Assembly (NCBI GenBank): GCA_031119395.1
Contig: JAVHYA010000015.1
Coordinates: 18,927 to 81,800, forward strand
From: Pseudomonadota bacterium
Lineage (GTDB): Bacteria > Pseudomonadota > Gammaproteobacteria > Burkholderiales > Burkholderiaceae_C
Length of the DNA stretch: 62,874 nt
Direction: 5' to 3'
Below are positions 38,515-46,442 of this stretch, in pieces (within the stretch, counting starts at the first letter, position 1; the number at the start of each line of letters is the position of its first letter). The translations under genes and the position numbers were made by a program. Under the pieces are notes generated by a model that saw nothing but the letters and a program-made list of their open reading frames with translations, was not told the DNA's origin and searched no databases.

Positions 38515-39507
38515 TCAGCGCACCGGCACCGCCTCCGACGGCGAGCCCGGCAGCCCGAACTGCCGCCACGCGCGGCGCAGCTGCGTGTCCGAGCCGAAGC
38601 CCGACTGTTCCGCCGCGCGCGTGACGCTGGCGCCCGCGGCCAGCGCCGCCTGCGCGGTCGCCAGCCGCAGCTGCCGCAGCCAGGCCAGCGGCGCGATGCC
38701 GGCGTGCTCGACGAACAGGCGCGTCAGGTGCCGCGGCGAGGTGTGCGCCACCTCGGCCATGCGCGGCACGTTCCAGTCGGCCTGGGGCTGTTCGCTCACC
38801 GCGTCCTGCACGCGGTGCAGCGCGGCGTGCAGGTGGTTGCGGTGCGCCAGGAAGGGCGACAGCTCCGGGTCGTGCGGCCCGCGGCGCAGCGCCACCACCA
38901 TGCTCTGCGCCACCTGGGCGGCCAGCGCCTCGCCGCACAGGGCGGCGATGCGGTGCAGCACCAGGTCGATGCCCGTCGTCACGCCGGCACTGCTGTAGAG
39001 CGGCGGATCGAGCACGAACACGCGGTTGGCCACCACGTCGCAGTGCGGCTCCAGCTCGGCCAGCTCCTGCAGGTGGTGGTGGTGCGTGGTGGCCCGGCGG
39101 CCGGCCAGCACGCCCGCATGCGCGGCCAGCACCGCACCTGCACAGACGGTGATCAGCTCCAGCCGCCCGGCGGCGAAGCGCTGGCCGCGCAGCCAGTGCA
39201 GCAGCGCGCGCGCCTCGGGCGTGCCCACGTCGATGCGCCGGCCGGGCTGTCCGACGAGCACGATCCACGCCGGCTCCGGCCCCCACTGCGTGGGCAGGGG
39301 CGCGAGGCCCGCGATCTGCACCCCGACCGAGCTGCGCGCGCTGGGGCTCGGCCCGGCGAACTCCACGCGGAAGCGCTCGGGCTGGCCGGCCGCAACCCGC
39401 AGCTGGTTGGCGATGCGCAGCGCCTCGGCCGGGCCTGCCCAGTCGAGCACGAGGCTGTCGGGCAGCAGCACGAAGACGACGCGCACCGGCAGGATGGCGT
39501 CGCTCAT
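38515..39507 (-). CDS. GlxA-type AraC-family regulator
   Basis: A 330-residue transcription factor. Residues 1-200 form a DJ-1/PfpI-like amidotransferase domain (VVFVLLPDSLVLDWAGPAEALR; nucleophile elbow ITVCAGAVLAAHAGVLAGRRATTHHH), which in regulators serves as a ligand-sensing domain. Residues ~230-325 hold two AraC helix-turn-helix motifs (MAEVAHTSPRHLTRLFVEHAGIAPLAWLRQLRLATAQ and VTRAAEQSGFGSDTQLRRAWRQFGLPG). It overlaps the upstream PfpI gene by four bases and is last in a leftward four-gene operon; it probably regulates that operon. Confidence 0.92.
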   Translation of the reverse strand: MSDAILPVRVVFVLLPDSLVLDWAGPAEALRIANQLRVAAGQPERFRVEFAGPSPSARSSVGVQIAGLAPLPTQWGPEPAWIVLVGQPGRRIDVGTPEARALLHWLRGQRFAAGRLELITVCAGAVLAAHAGVLAGRRATTHHHHLQELAELEPHCDVVANRVFVLDPPLYSSAGVTTGIDLVLHRIAALCGEALAAQVAQSMVVALRRGPHDPELSPFLAHRNHLHAALHRVQDAVSEQPQADWNVPRMAEVAHTSPRHLTRLFVEHAGIAPLAWLRQLRLATAQAALAAGASVTRAAEQSGFGSDTQLRRAWRQFGLPGSPSEAVPVR

Positions 39508-40109
39508 GCGTCGGCCCACCGGTAGTCCATCTGCCGGGCCGTGGCCACGGCCAGCGCCCGGCCCGCGAGCCGCGCCACCAGGTGCAGGCTCATGTCGATG
39601 CCCGCGCTGATGCCGGCCGAGGTGACGATGCGCCCCTGGTCCACCCAGCGGCGGGACCGGTCCACCCGAAGCGCCGGAAAGCGCGCCTGCAGGTCGTCGG
39701 CGTCTTCCCAGTGCGTGGTCGCCGGACCGCCGGCGAGCACGCCGGCCGCGGCCAGCACGAAGGCGCCGGTGCAGACCGAGGCCGTGAGTTGCGCCGCCGC
39801 ATGCGCCTGCGCGACCCAGCGCAGCAGCCGCGCATCGTCCAGGCAGGCGTCGACCACGCCGCCGGGAACCAGCAGCAGCTCGGCCGCCGGCGCGTCGTCC
39901 AGCGTGTTGTCGGGCAGCATCGCGAGGCCGGCGCGGGCGCGCACCGGACCCGGCCGCGGGGCGACGCTGTGGACGGCGAAGGGCGGCGCCGCGCCGGGGC
40001 GCTGCCGCCCGTGCACGCGGCTGGCCGTGGTGAAGACCTCGAAGGGCCCGGCGAAATCCAGCACCTCCATGCCGTCGAAGGCGAGGATCGCGACACGGTG
40101 CGATGGCAT
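39504..40109 (-). CDS. DJ-1/PfpI family protein
   Basis: A 201-residue single-domain protein. It opens HRVAILAFDGMEVLDFAGPFEVFTTA, has the nucleophile-elbow Cys in ASVCTGAFVLAAAGVLAGGPATTHW and a following ITSAGISAGIDMSLHLVARLAG block. The fold matches the sensory half of GlxA regulators and also isonitrile hydratase (InhA), which shares the TTHW and TSAGISAGID segments. Its activity is therefore open: isonitrile hydratase or another small-molecule hydrolase. Coupled to the GlxA gene by an ATGA overlap. Confidence 0.88.
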   Translation of the reverse strand: MPSHRVAILAFDGMEVLDFAGPFEVFTTASRVHGRQRPGAAPPFAVHSVAPRPGPVRARAGLAMLPDNTLDDAPAAELLLVPGGVVDACLDDARLLRWVAQAHAAAQLTASVCTGAFVLAAAGVLAGGPATTHWEDADDLQARFPALRVDRSRRWVDQGRIVTSAGISAGIDMSLHLVARLAGRALAVATARQMDYRWADA

Positions 40110-40117
40110 GGTGCGGA

Positions 40118-40426
40118 TCACCGCCGCTCGGGCGGCAGGCCGCACTGCGCCGCCACCAGCGCCGCATGGGCCGCCAGGTCCGCGGGCCGGTGCTTCGTGC
40201 TCGTCGAGGCGGGCCGGCTTGCGAGGCTCACGCCCGGCACCCAGGCGCGTGCCGGCCGGATCGGCCGCGGCGCGAAACCGCCGCCGCAGTTGGGGCAGAC
40301 GTTGCCGAGCAGCCCCTCGGCGCAGGACGCGCAGAAGGTGCATTCGAAGCTGCAGATCCGCGCTTCGGTCGAGGCCGGCGGCAGGGCGGTGTTGCAGTGC
40401 TCGCAGGTCGGGCGGAGTTCGAGCAT
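40118..40426 (-). CDS. DUF1272 zinc-ribbon protein
   Basis: A 102-residue protein. The first ~55 residues are the DUF1272 domain: LELRPTCEHCNTALPPAS, ARICSFECTFCASCAEGLLGNVCPNCGGGF, with about eight Cys that can bind two zinc ions. The C-terminal half (ASTSTKHRPADLAAHAALVAAQCGLPPE) is an added tail. DUF1272 genes commonly sit beside PfpI or isochorismatase-like genes. Function unknown. Confidence 0.88.
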   Translation of the reverse strand: MLELRPTCEHCNTALPPASTEARICSFECTFCASCAEGLLGNVCPNCGGGFAPRPIRPARAWVPGVSLASRPASTSTKHRPADLAAHAALVAAQCGLPPERR

Positions 40427-40444
40427 CGGCTGCCTCCGGGGCTC

Positions 40445-41017
40445 TCAGGCGGGCGCGAGCGCACCCGCGCGGGCCAGCGCCTCGTCGACGGTGCACACGG
40501 TGGCGAAGCGGCCCTGCAGCACGGTGGCGGTGCGGGCCTTGATGTCGGCGGCCGCGAGCGGCCGGCCGTCGGGCTGCGTCATGTCGAAGGTGAGCGTGGC
40601 GTCGAGCACGTAGTCGACCTCCCAGCCCAGGTCCGAGGCGTGGCGCGTGGTGGTCTCGCAGCACTGCTCGGTGCGGATGCCGCTCACGATCAGGCGGCCG
40701 ATGCCATGGCGCGTGAGCCAGACCTCGAGCCCGCTGCCCACGAGGGCGCTGTGGCGGTGCTTGACGAAGGTGGCGGCCGCCGCGAAGTCGACCAGGCCGG
40801 CGATGGGCCGCACGAGCCCGGATTCCTCGGCGAAAGGGTTCGAGGCCTCGGCCGGCGCGTCGACATGGAACACGCGCACCACCGGCACGCCGGCGGCCAC
40901 GCAACCCTCGATCAACGCGTTCTGCGCCGCCAGGTAGGCGGGCACATCGTCGGGTCGGAAGTAGGGGCGGTGGCGGAACGACTCCTGGGCGTCGATCACA
41001 ATCAGACAGGTTTTCAT
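40445..41017 (-). CDS. Isochorismatase-family cysteine hydrolase
   Basis: A 190-residue alpha/beta hydrolase. The catalytic triad candidates are Asp in LIVIDAQESF, Lys in FVKHRHSALVGSGLE and Cys in GIRTEQCCETTTRHASDLGWEV. Members hydrolyse N-carbamoyl or amide compounds (nicotinamidase, N-carbamoylsarcosine amidase) or isochorismate; the substrate here is unknown. It is the first gene of a leftward operon with DUF1272, PfpI and GlxA-type genes. A palindrome 60 bases upstream may be its operator. Confidence 0.9.
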   Translation of the reverse strand: MKTCLIVIDAQESFRHRPYFRPDDVPAYLAAQNALIEGCVAAGVPVVRVFHVDAPAEASNPFAEESGLVRPIAGLVDFAAAATFVKHRHSALVGSGLEVWLTRHGIGRLIVSGIRTEQCCETTTRHASDLGWEVDYVLDATLTFDMTQPDGRPLAAADIKARTATVLQGRFATVCTVDEALARAGALAPA

Positions 41018-41077
41018 GGCGGGTGCTCCGGGCATCTGGGTGGGTGGTGCGCCTGATTCTTCTGTACTGGCGGCCGT

Positions 41078-41099
41078 TCGTCCGTCGGCGGACGGACGA
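41078..41099. promoter_or_regulatory. Perfect-arm palindrome upstream of the isochorismatase operon
   Basis: TCGTCCGTC-GGCG-GACGGACGA, 9-base arms. It lies between the methyltransferase stop and the isochorismatase start, both on the minus strand. No T-run follows on either side, so an operator is preferred over a terminator. Confidence 0.5.
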
Positions 41100-41134
41100 G
41101 ATGCGATCAGTTTAGGACATGACCTGCGGGCCAG

Positions 41135-42172
41135 CTACCCGAAGCACAGGTCCAGCCGCACGAGCGCGCCGGCGCGGTCGATGCGCTCGGCACGGAAGTA
41201 GTGCCGCCCGCGGTACGCGTCCAGCCGCAGCGGCAGCGCGACCGGGTCGCTCCAGCTGCGCAGCGAGAAGCCGCGCCGCGCCAGGCTCTGCAGCAGCGCG
41301 TCGAGCTCGGCGTCGTTGGGCGCGACGCGCAGGTCGGCGTCCGCCGGGACACCCGAGGCGGGGTCCTGCAGCCAGCGCGCGAAGCTGCCGAAGACCGTGA
41401 AGCGGTGGCCCTCGGCGCGAAGGGCATCCAGCAGCGCGGCGGTGGCGGCCAGATCGACGGTCTCGCGCCGCTTGCGGGCGATGAGGGCGTACTCGTGGCT
41501 GCGGTTGCTGCGCGCGTCCATCGGCGCCGCCGGGCCGACGGCGCGGTCGTAGACGATCACGCGCTCCTCCTCGAGCACGAAAAGGCTGCCCAGGATGCGC
41601 GCGAGGTCGAAGGCCAGCGGCAGCGTGCGATCGCCCAGGCGCAGGTTCTCGGCCATGGCGATGCAGAACCCGCCGTCGGCCAGCACGTCGCGCACGCGGT
41701 GGAACACCTCGCGCAGCCCGGTCAGGTGCGCCTCGTAGGTGGCGCTGCCGTAGAGCTGGTCCGGCGCCGGCTCGCCGCGCCAGCGGCAGCCGAAATAGGG
41801 CACGTTGGTCAGGCACAGGTCGATCGGCGGCATCGCGCCATCGGCCAGCGTGTCGCAGGAGGCCGCGAACACCGTCGGCGGGGCCAGGCCCAGGCGCGCG
41901 AAGCGCTCGCCGATCGTCGCGGCGCGCGCGGCGTCGATCTCGCAGCCGACCGCCTCGCGCCCCTCCAGCCGCGCCGCCAGCAGCGTGCTGCCCAGGCCGG
42001 CGAAGGGGTCGAGCACGCGGCCGCCCGCCGGGCAGAACTGGCGCACGAAGGGGCGCATCTGCGTGACCCAGCCGATGTCGCGCCCCGCCAGGGGATCGCG
42101 CGCGGCGACGTCGGCCGGCAGGGCGTGCTCGGCCGGCTCGGCCGCGAGCCGCATCCAGCTGCGGTCATCCAT
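41135..42172 (-). CDS. DNA-methyltransferase-like protein with nucleotidyltransferase-like C-terminus
   Basis: A 345-residue two-part protein. Residues ~25-235 form a class I SAM methyltransferase: motif I VLDPFAGLGSTLLAARLEG (52-71), acidic GCEID (76-80) and a motif IV-like TNVPYFG (122-128). In N6-adenine/N4-cytosine enzymes motif IV is usually (D/N/S)PPY; here the first Pro is Val. Residues ~240-345 contain VFGSFARW (260-267) and DADLRV (278-283), resembling the GS-x(n)-DxD core of minimal nucleotidyltransferases, with a possible third Asp near 341. No target-recognition domain is obvious. The ATG overlaps the radical SAM stop by eight bases. Target (DNA, RNA or small molecule) is not known. 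Confidence 0.75.
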   Translation of the reverse strand: MDDRSWMRLAAEPAEHALPADVAARDPLAGRDIGWVTQMRPFVRQFCPAGGRVLDPFAGLGSTLLAARLEGREAVGCEIDAARAATIGERFARLGLAPPTVFAASCDTLADGAMPPIDLCLTNVPYFGCRWRGEPAPDQLYGSATYEAHLTGLREVFHRVRDVLADGGFCIAMAENLRLGDRTLPLAFDLARILGSLFVLEEERVIVYDRAVGPAAPMDARSNRSHEYALIARKRRETVDLAATAALLDALRAEGHRFTVFGSFARWLQDPASGVPADADLRVAPNDAELDALLQSLARRGFSLRSWSDPVALPLRLDAYRGRHYFRAERIDRAGALVRLDLCFG

Positions 42173-43295
42173 GCGCGGGCTCCGCGGCGCGGGTGTCGAG
42201 CAGCACGTCGTGGCCCGGCTCCCATCCGGCGCACAGCTGGCCGTTGGCGAAGTAGACGAGCTTGTAGACATCGCCGCTCGCGTGGCGCCGGTGCATGGCG
42301 GCGTAGTCGGAGCGCTCGAACACCACCTGCAGCCCGCCGCGCGTGCGCAGGCGCAGGTTCCAGAAGTAGTAGCCCTCGGTGAGCGACTCGATCTCCCATC
42401 CGGCACGGGTCGCCGCGTCGGCCAGGCAGGCCTGCAGCAGCGCTGCCATCGGCACGCGGGCCGCGCCCAGGTAGCGTGCGGTGGCGTTGTCGCGGTAGCC
42501 CGCGTCCAGTTCGGAGAACTCGCGCAGGATCACCGTGCCCGCGCCGTGCGCGCGCGCCCAGCCGAGGTAGGCCGCCACGTCCTGCGGCGTGCGCACGCCG
42601 CCCTGCTGCAGCAGGCAGACCAGGCGCACCGGGAAGGTGTCGGCAAGCCCCGCCAGCACGCGCTCGAACACGGCCTGTTCGGCGATCGGCTCGCCGGCGC
42701 GAAAGCGCATCAGCGCCTGGTTGGCGGCGCCGTCCTGGTGGTGGCGCGACAGCTCGATCCAGCTGAGCCCGAAGCGCAGCAGCGCGTCGCGCAGCGCCTG
42801 GCCCTGCGGGTGTGCGAAGCCGGCCCCGTTCGAATAGAGCACGCGGTCCTCGGCCACGACCCCGTCGCGCTCGGCCGCCCGCAGCGTGTCCAGCAACTGG
42901 CGCAGCCAGGCGGCGTCGTCGGTGTTTTCCAGCCCCGACAGCGACCACGAGAGCGGCACGCCGCGCAGCGCGGCCAGGGCCCGGCGCAGCCCTGCGAAGT
43001 AGGCGGCGTCGGGCCGCAGGCGCGCGGCCGGCATGCCGCCGCGCGCGGTGCGCAGGTTCTCGGAGCAGAAGGCGCAGCGGGCCGAGCAGGGCCGGCTGGA
43101 GGCATAGGGCGTGAAGGTGATCGGCCGCGCCAGGCGCCAGTCGCGCCCGCCGATGCGCAGCGTGTGCCAGCGGGTGTCGTCATCGGCGTCCGGCGCACGG
43201 TGGACGATCCGCGGCGCGCGGGCCCGCAGGGCGTCGAGCAGGGCGGCCTCGTCGCTCGCCGGCGCCGGGGGGTGGAAGCGCACGGGGGCGTCCAT
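42165..43295 (-). CDS. Radical SAM enzyme paired with the methyltransferase
   Basis: A 376-residue protein with the radical SAM cluster motif CSARCAFC (Cys70, Cys74, Cys77; Cx3Cx2C) in TFTPYASSRPCSARCAFCSENL. The SAM-binding glycine region appears as WSLSGLENTDDAAW (117-130). Further conserved-looking blocks are LYSNGAGFAH, WIELSRHHQDGAANQALMRFRAGE, LVCLLQQGGVRTPQDVAAYLGW and TEGYYFWNLRLRT. I do not recognise a known subfamily such as TYW1, viperin or a SPASM maturase; there is no extra Fe-S Cys cluster. It overlaps the methyltransferase gene by eight bases and starts 16 bases after the AI-2E transporter stop. The reaction is unknown. Confidence 0.8.
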   Translation of the reverse strand: MDAPVRFHPPAPASDEAALLDALRARAPRIVHRAPDADDDTRWHTLRIGGRDWRLARPITFTPYASSRPCSARCAFCSENLRTARGGMPAARLRPDAAYFAGLRRALAALRGVPLSWSLSGLENTDDAAWLRQLLDTLRAAERDGVVAEDRVLYSNGAGFAHPQGQALRDALLRFGLSWIELSRHHQDGAANQALMRFRAGEPIAEQAVFERVLAGLADTFPVRLVCLLQQGGVRTPQDVAAYLGWARAHGAGTVILREFSELDAGYRDNATARYLGAARVPMAALLQACLADAATRAGWEIESLTEGYYFWNLRLRTRGGLQVVFERSDYAAMHRRHASGDVYKLVYFANGQLCAGWEPGHDVLLDTRAAEPAHG

Positions 43296-43311
43296 GGCTC
43301 GGGCGGCGCCC

Positions 43312-44409
43312 TCAGACCAGCCGGGCGGCCTGCAGCTCTTTCTTGAGGTACGCGTAGAAGAGCGGCGCCGCCACCAGTCCCGCCGGCCCGAACACCGCCT
43401 CGGCCGCGAACATCACGGCCAGCAGCTCCCACACGGCGATGTGCGTGCGGCTGCCCACCACCTTGGCGTTGATGACGTATTCGGCCTTGTGGATCAGGAT
43501 GAGGAAGGCCAGGCAGGCGGCGGCCGTGAGCGGCGACACCGACAGCCCCACCAGCGTGATCACGACGTTGCACAGCAGGTTGCCGACGATCGGGATCAGC
43601 CCGGCCAGGAAGGTGAGCGTGATGAGCGCCGGTGTGTAGGGCAGGCTGAGGTTCCAGACCGGCAGGATGAACAGCAGGAACACGGCCGTCAGCGCCGTGT
43701 TGAAGGTCGCGATCCAGAACTGCGCCGCCACGATCTGCCGGAAGGCCTGGCCGAAGACGCTGATGCGCCGGTGCATCTGCGCGGCCAGCGGCTGGCGCAG
43801 CGCGGGCGGACGCGCCACGGCGGCCAGTCCGCCGACGATCAGGCCCACGTAGGCGAACAGCAGGGCGGTGAGCCAGGCGCGGCCGGCCAGGGCGAGCGAG
43901 CCGGCCTGGGTGCGCAGATAGTTGGCGACCATGTGCTGAACGTCGCCGGCGGCGGCGGGCAGCGAGGCGGCCAGGTCGGGCGGCAGCTTCTCGCGCAGGT
44001 CGAGGATGGTGCGGGCCACGTAGTCGAGCAGCTCGCGGTACTGCTGCGGCGCGTCGACCACGAATTCGCGCGCCTGCGACAGCCCCACGCCCAGCAGGGC
44101 CAGCGGACCCGCCACCACGACCACGATGGTCAGCGCCTGGATCAGGCTCTGGATGCGCGCGGGCAGGCTGCGGCCGGCGGACTGGGGCCAGAAACGCGCG
44201 ATCACGCGCTCGGCCAGCCGGATCACGCCCCGCACGAAGGTCCGCGTGGCGAGGAAACCCACGCACACCGCCAGCAGCCCCACCAGCAGGTGGTTGAGCA
44301 GCATGCCCAGCAAGGCCGTGCCCATCAGCACGTAGCTGGCACCGACGACCCAGCGCGAGGCCGGGGCCTCGTGGGTGGCGGCGGCTGCGGCGGGATCGGT
44401 GGTGCTCAT
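43312..44409 (-). CDS. AI-2E-family transporter (PerM-like)
   Basis: A 365-residue inner-membrane protein with about eight helices. The family region includes FRQIVAAQFWIATFNTALTAVFL, FLAGLIPIVGNLLCNVVITLVGLSVS and LVAAPLFYAYLKKELQAARLV, where the P-GN-L and terminal YAYLKKEL segments are typical of the AI-2E/PerM superfamily. Substrates range from autoinducers to ions; none can be named. Its place next to purM and hda is conserved in betaproteobacteria. The radical SAM gene follows 16 bases downstream on the same strand. Confidence 0.9.
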   Translation of the reverse strand: MSTTDPAAAAATHEAPASRWVVGASYVLMGTALLGMLLNHLLVGLLAVCVGFLATRTFVRGVIRLAERVIARFWPQSAGRSLPARIQSLIQALTIVVVVAGPLALLGVGLSQAREFVVDAPQQYRELLDYVARTILDLREKLPPDLAASLPAAAGDVQHMVANYLRTQAGSLALAGRAWLTALLFAYVGLIVGGLAAVARPPALRQPLAAQMHRRISVFGQAFRQIVAAQFWIATFNTALTAVFLLFILPVWNLSLPYTPALITLTFLAGLIPIVGNLLCNVVITLVGLSVSPLTAAACLAFLILIHKAEYVINAKVVGSRTHIAVWELLAVMFAAEAVFGPAGLVAAPLFYAYLKKELQAARLV

Positions 44410-44460
44410 GACGAGCGCGGGATCGAATCTGGACGGAGGGGGGCTGCGTGGGCGACTACG

Positions 44461-44540
44461 GCGCAAAGGCCAGCGGGGTTCATCCCGAAAAACTTCTGCG
44501 CCCTCTGCGAACCCTCTGCGCCCTCTGCGTTCGGCTGCCC
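44461..44540. repeat. CTCTGCG-type tandem/dyad repeat
   Basis: GCGCAAAGG on the left and CTGCGCCCTCTGCGAACC...CTCTGCGCCCTCTGCG on the right resemble the arms of a decayed dispersed palindrome (GCAAAGG-CGCAGAGG type). It occupies the 143-base gap between purM and the AI-2E gene. Confidence 0.55.
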
Positions 44541-44552
44541 GTATTCCACACG

Positions 44553-45593
44553 TCAGCCCACGACCACCGCAGCACCGTCGCCACGCTCGGCGATGGCGCC
44601 GATCTCGTACACCGTCTCGCCTTCGGCACGCAGCGTGGCGGCACAGGCCGCCGCCTCGGCCGCGTCGATCACCACCACCATGCCGATGCCGTTGTTGAAG
44701 GTGCGGTTCATCTCGATGTCGTCGATGCCCGCGACCTTCTGCAGCCAGGCGAAGAGTTCGGTCTGCGGCCAGCTGCCCTTCTTCAGGTGCGCGGCGGTGC
44801 CTTCGGGCAGCACGCGGGGGATGTTTTCCAGCAGGCCGCCGCCGGTGATGTGGGCCAGGGCCTTGATCGGGTGTTTCTGCAGCGCCGCCAGCACCGGCTT
44901 GACGTACAGGCGCGTCGGCGCCATCACCGCCTCGCGGAAGGGCTTGCCGTCCAGGGTGGCGGGCAGCTCGGCGCCGGCGCGCTCGATCACCTTGCGCACC
45001 AGCGAGAAGCCGTTGGAATGCACGCCGTGCGAGGCCAGCCCCAGCACCACGTCGCCGGGCCTGACGTTCTGGCCGGTGAGGATCTTCGACTTCTCCACGG
45101 CACCGACCGCGAAGCCCGCCAGGTCGTACTCGCCGGCCGGGTACATGCCGGGCATCTCGGCCGTCTCGCCGCCGATCAGGGCGCAGCCCGACAGCTCGCA
45201 GCCCCGGGCGATGCCGCCGACCACGCGGGCGGCGGTGTCGACGTCGAGCTTGCCGCAGGCGAAGTAATCGAGGAAGAACAGCGGCTCGGCGCCCTGCACC
45301 AGCACGTCGTTCACGCTCATGGCCACCAGGTCGATGCCCACGGTGTCGTGCATCTGCCACTCGAAGGCCAGCTTGAGCTTGGTGCCCACCCCGTCGGTGC
45401 CGGAGACCAGCACCGGCTCCTGGTAGCGCTTGGGCACCTCGAACAGGGCGCCGAAGCCGCCGATGCCGGCCAGCACGCCCTCGCGCATCGTCTTCTTCGC
45501 CAGCGGTTTGATGCGGTCGACCAGCGCGTCGCCGGCATCGATGTCGACACCGGCGTCCTTGTAGCTGAGCGGGGTGGAAGAGGGCGAAGTCAT
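44553..45593 (-). CDS. purM: Phosphoribosylformylglycinamidine cyclo-ligase
   Basis: A 346-residue AIR synthetase, fifth step of purine synthesis (FGAM + ATP to AIR). Blocks: [93 protein letters not shown] and [16 protein letters not shown]. Complete and canonical. It is divergent from hda with a 135-base gap, and its order AI-2E gene-purM-hda is conserved in the group. Confidence 0.97.
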   Translation of the reverse strand: MTSPSSTPLSYKDAGVDIDAGDALVDRIKPLAKKTMREGVLAGIGGFGALFEVPKRYQEPVLVSGTDGVGTKLKLAFEWQMHDTVGIDLVAMSVNDVLVQGAEPLFFLDYFACGKLDVDTAARVVGGIARGCELSGCALIGGETAEMPGMYPAGEYDLAGFAVGAVEKSKILTGQNVRPGDVVLGLASHGVHSNGFSLVRKVIERAGAELPATLDGKPFREAVMAPTRLYVKPVLAALQKHPIKALAHITGGGLLENIPRVLPEGTAAHLKKGSWPQTELFAWLQKVAGIDDIEMNRTFNNGIGMVVVIDAAEAAACAATLRAEGETVYEIGAIAERGDGAAVVVG

Positions 45594-45648
45594 GGTCGGC
45601 AGGCGGGAGGGGTGGAAGAGGCGCCGCCGCTCGATGCGGGCGGGCCGA

Positions 45649-45654
45649 TAGAAT
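45649..45654 (+). promoter_or_regulatory. -10-like element for hda
   Basis: TAGAAT in CCGATAGAATTTCGGG, 75 bases before the hda start in the purM-hda divergent gap. No clear -35 is visible. Confidence 0.4.
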
Positions 45655-45728
45655 TTCGGGTGATTTTAAGGGCCGTCCCCTGGCGTTCCCGGCCGATCCC
45701 CCTCCCTTTCTCCCTTCCCATCCATGGC

Positions 45729-46412
45729 ATGAAGCAGCTCGCGCTCGACATCGGTCTGCAGGCCGGGCCGACCCTCGCCAGCTTCTTCGCCGGCCCCAAC
45801 GAGGCCGCCCTGCGGCACCTGCAACTGTGGGTGGGCGCCGGTCGCGGGGCGGTGCATTCGCCGGTGCCGACCTACCTGTGGGGCGAAGGCGGGAGCGGCA
45901 AGACGCACCTGCTCGAATCGGTGCGCACCGCGCTGCGCGAGCAGGGCGCCGAGGTCGGCTGGCTGCACCCGGGCCTGTTCGAGCCGCCGCCCTTCGACGA
46001 GCGCTGGAGCGCCGTGGTGATGGACGACGTGCACCTGTACACCGCCGTGCAGCAGCATGCGGCCTTCAACTGGTTCGTCAACGCCCAGACGCTGCAGCGC
46101 GGCGTGGTGGCGGCCGGCAGCCTGCCGCCGGCCGACCTGCCGCTTCGCGAGGACCTGCGCACGCGCCTGGGCTGGGGCCACGTGTTCCAGCTGCAGGTGC
46201 TCAGCGAGGCCGAGCGTCGCGCCGTGCTGCGCCAGGCCGCCGACGCGCGCGGCGTGATGCTGTCGGACGATGTGATCGACTACGTGCTGCACCGCTTCAG
46301 CCGCGACCTGGGCAGCCTGATGGAGCTGCTGGAGCACCTGGACGGCTACGCGCTGCGCACCCAGCGGGCGGTGACCATCCCCCTGATCCGCTCCATGCTG
46401 GAAAACGAATGA
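45729..46412 (+). CDS. hda: DnaA regulatory inactivator Hda
   Basis: A 227-residue AAA+ protein homologous to DnaA domain III but without its DNA-binding domain. It starts MKQLALDIGLQAGPTLASFFAGPN, where QLALDIGL matches the clamp-binding motif of Hda. Walker A is LWGEGGSGKTHLLE and the Walker B-like segment VVMDDVHLY. With the beta clamp it stimulates DnaA-ATP hydrolysis after initiation. ATG at 45729 is chosen because it puts the clamp motif at the N-terminus. It may be co-transcribed with pcnB, 30 bases downstream. Confidence 0.94.
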   Translation: MKQLALDIGLQAGPTLASFFAGPNEAALRHLQLWVGAGRGAVHSPVPTYLWGEGGSGKTHLLESVRTALREQGAEVGWLHPGLFEPPPFDERWSAVVMDDVHLYTAVQQHAAFNWFVNAQTLQRGVVAAGSLPPADLPLREDLRTRLGWGHVFQLQVLSEAERRAVLRQAADARGVMLSDDVIDYVLHRFSRDLGSLMELLEHLDGYALRTQRAVTIPLIRSMLENE

Positions 46413-46442
46413 GGCGCCGCCAGGCGCCCACTGACTGAATTC

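Noticed and set aside
41078-41099. Palindrome read as an intrinsic terminator of the methyltransferase gene
   Set aside because: There is no T-run on either strand, so an operator is more likely.
41135-43295. The radical SAM/methyltransferase pair as a classical restriction-modification system
   Set aside because: No endonuclease-like frame is found in the flanking genes, and the radical SAM protein has no place in such a system.
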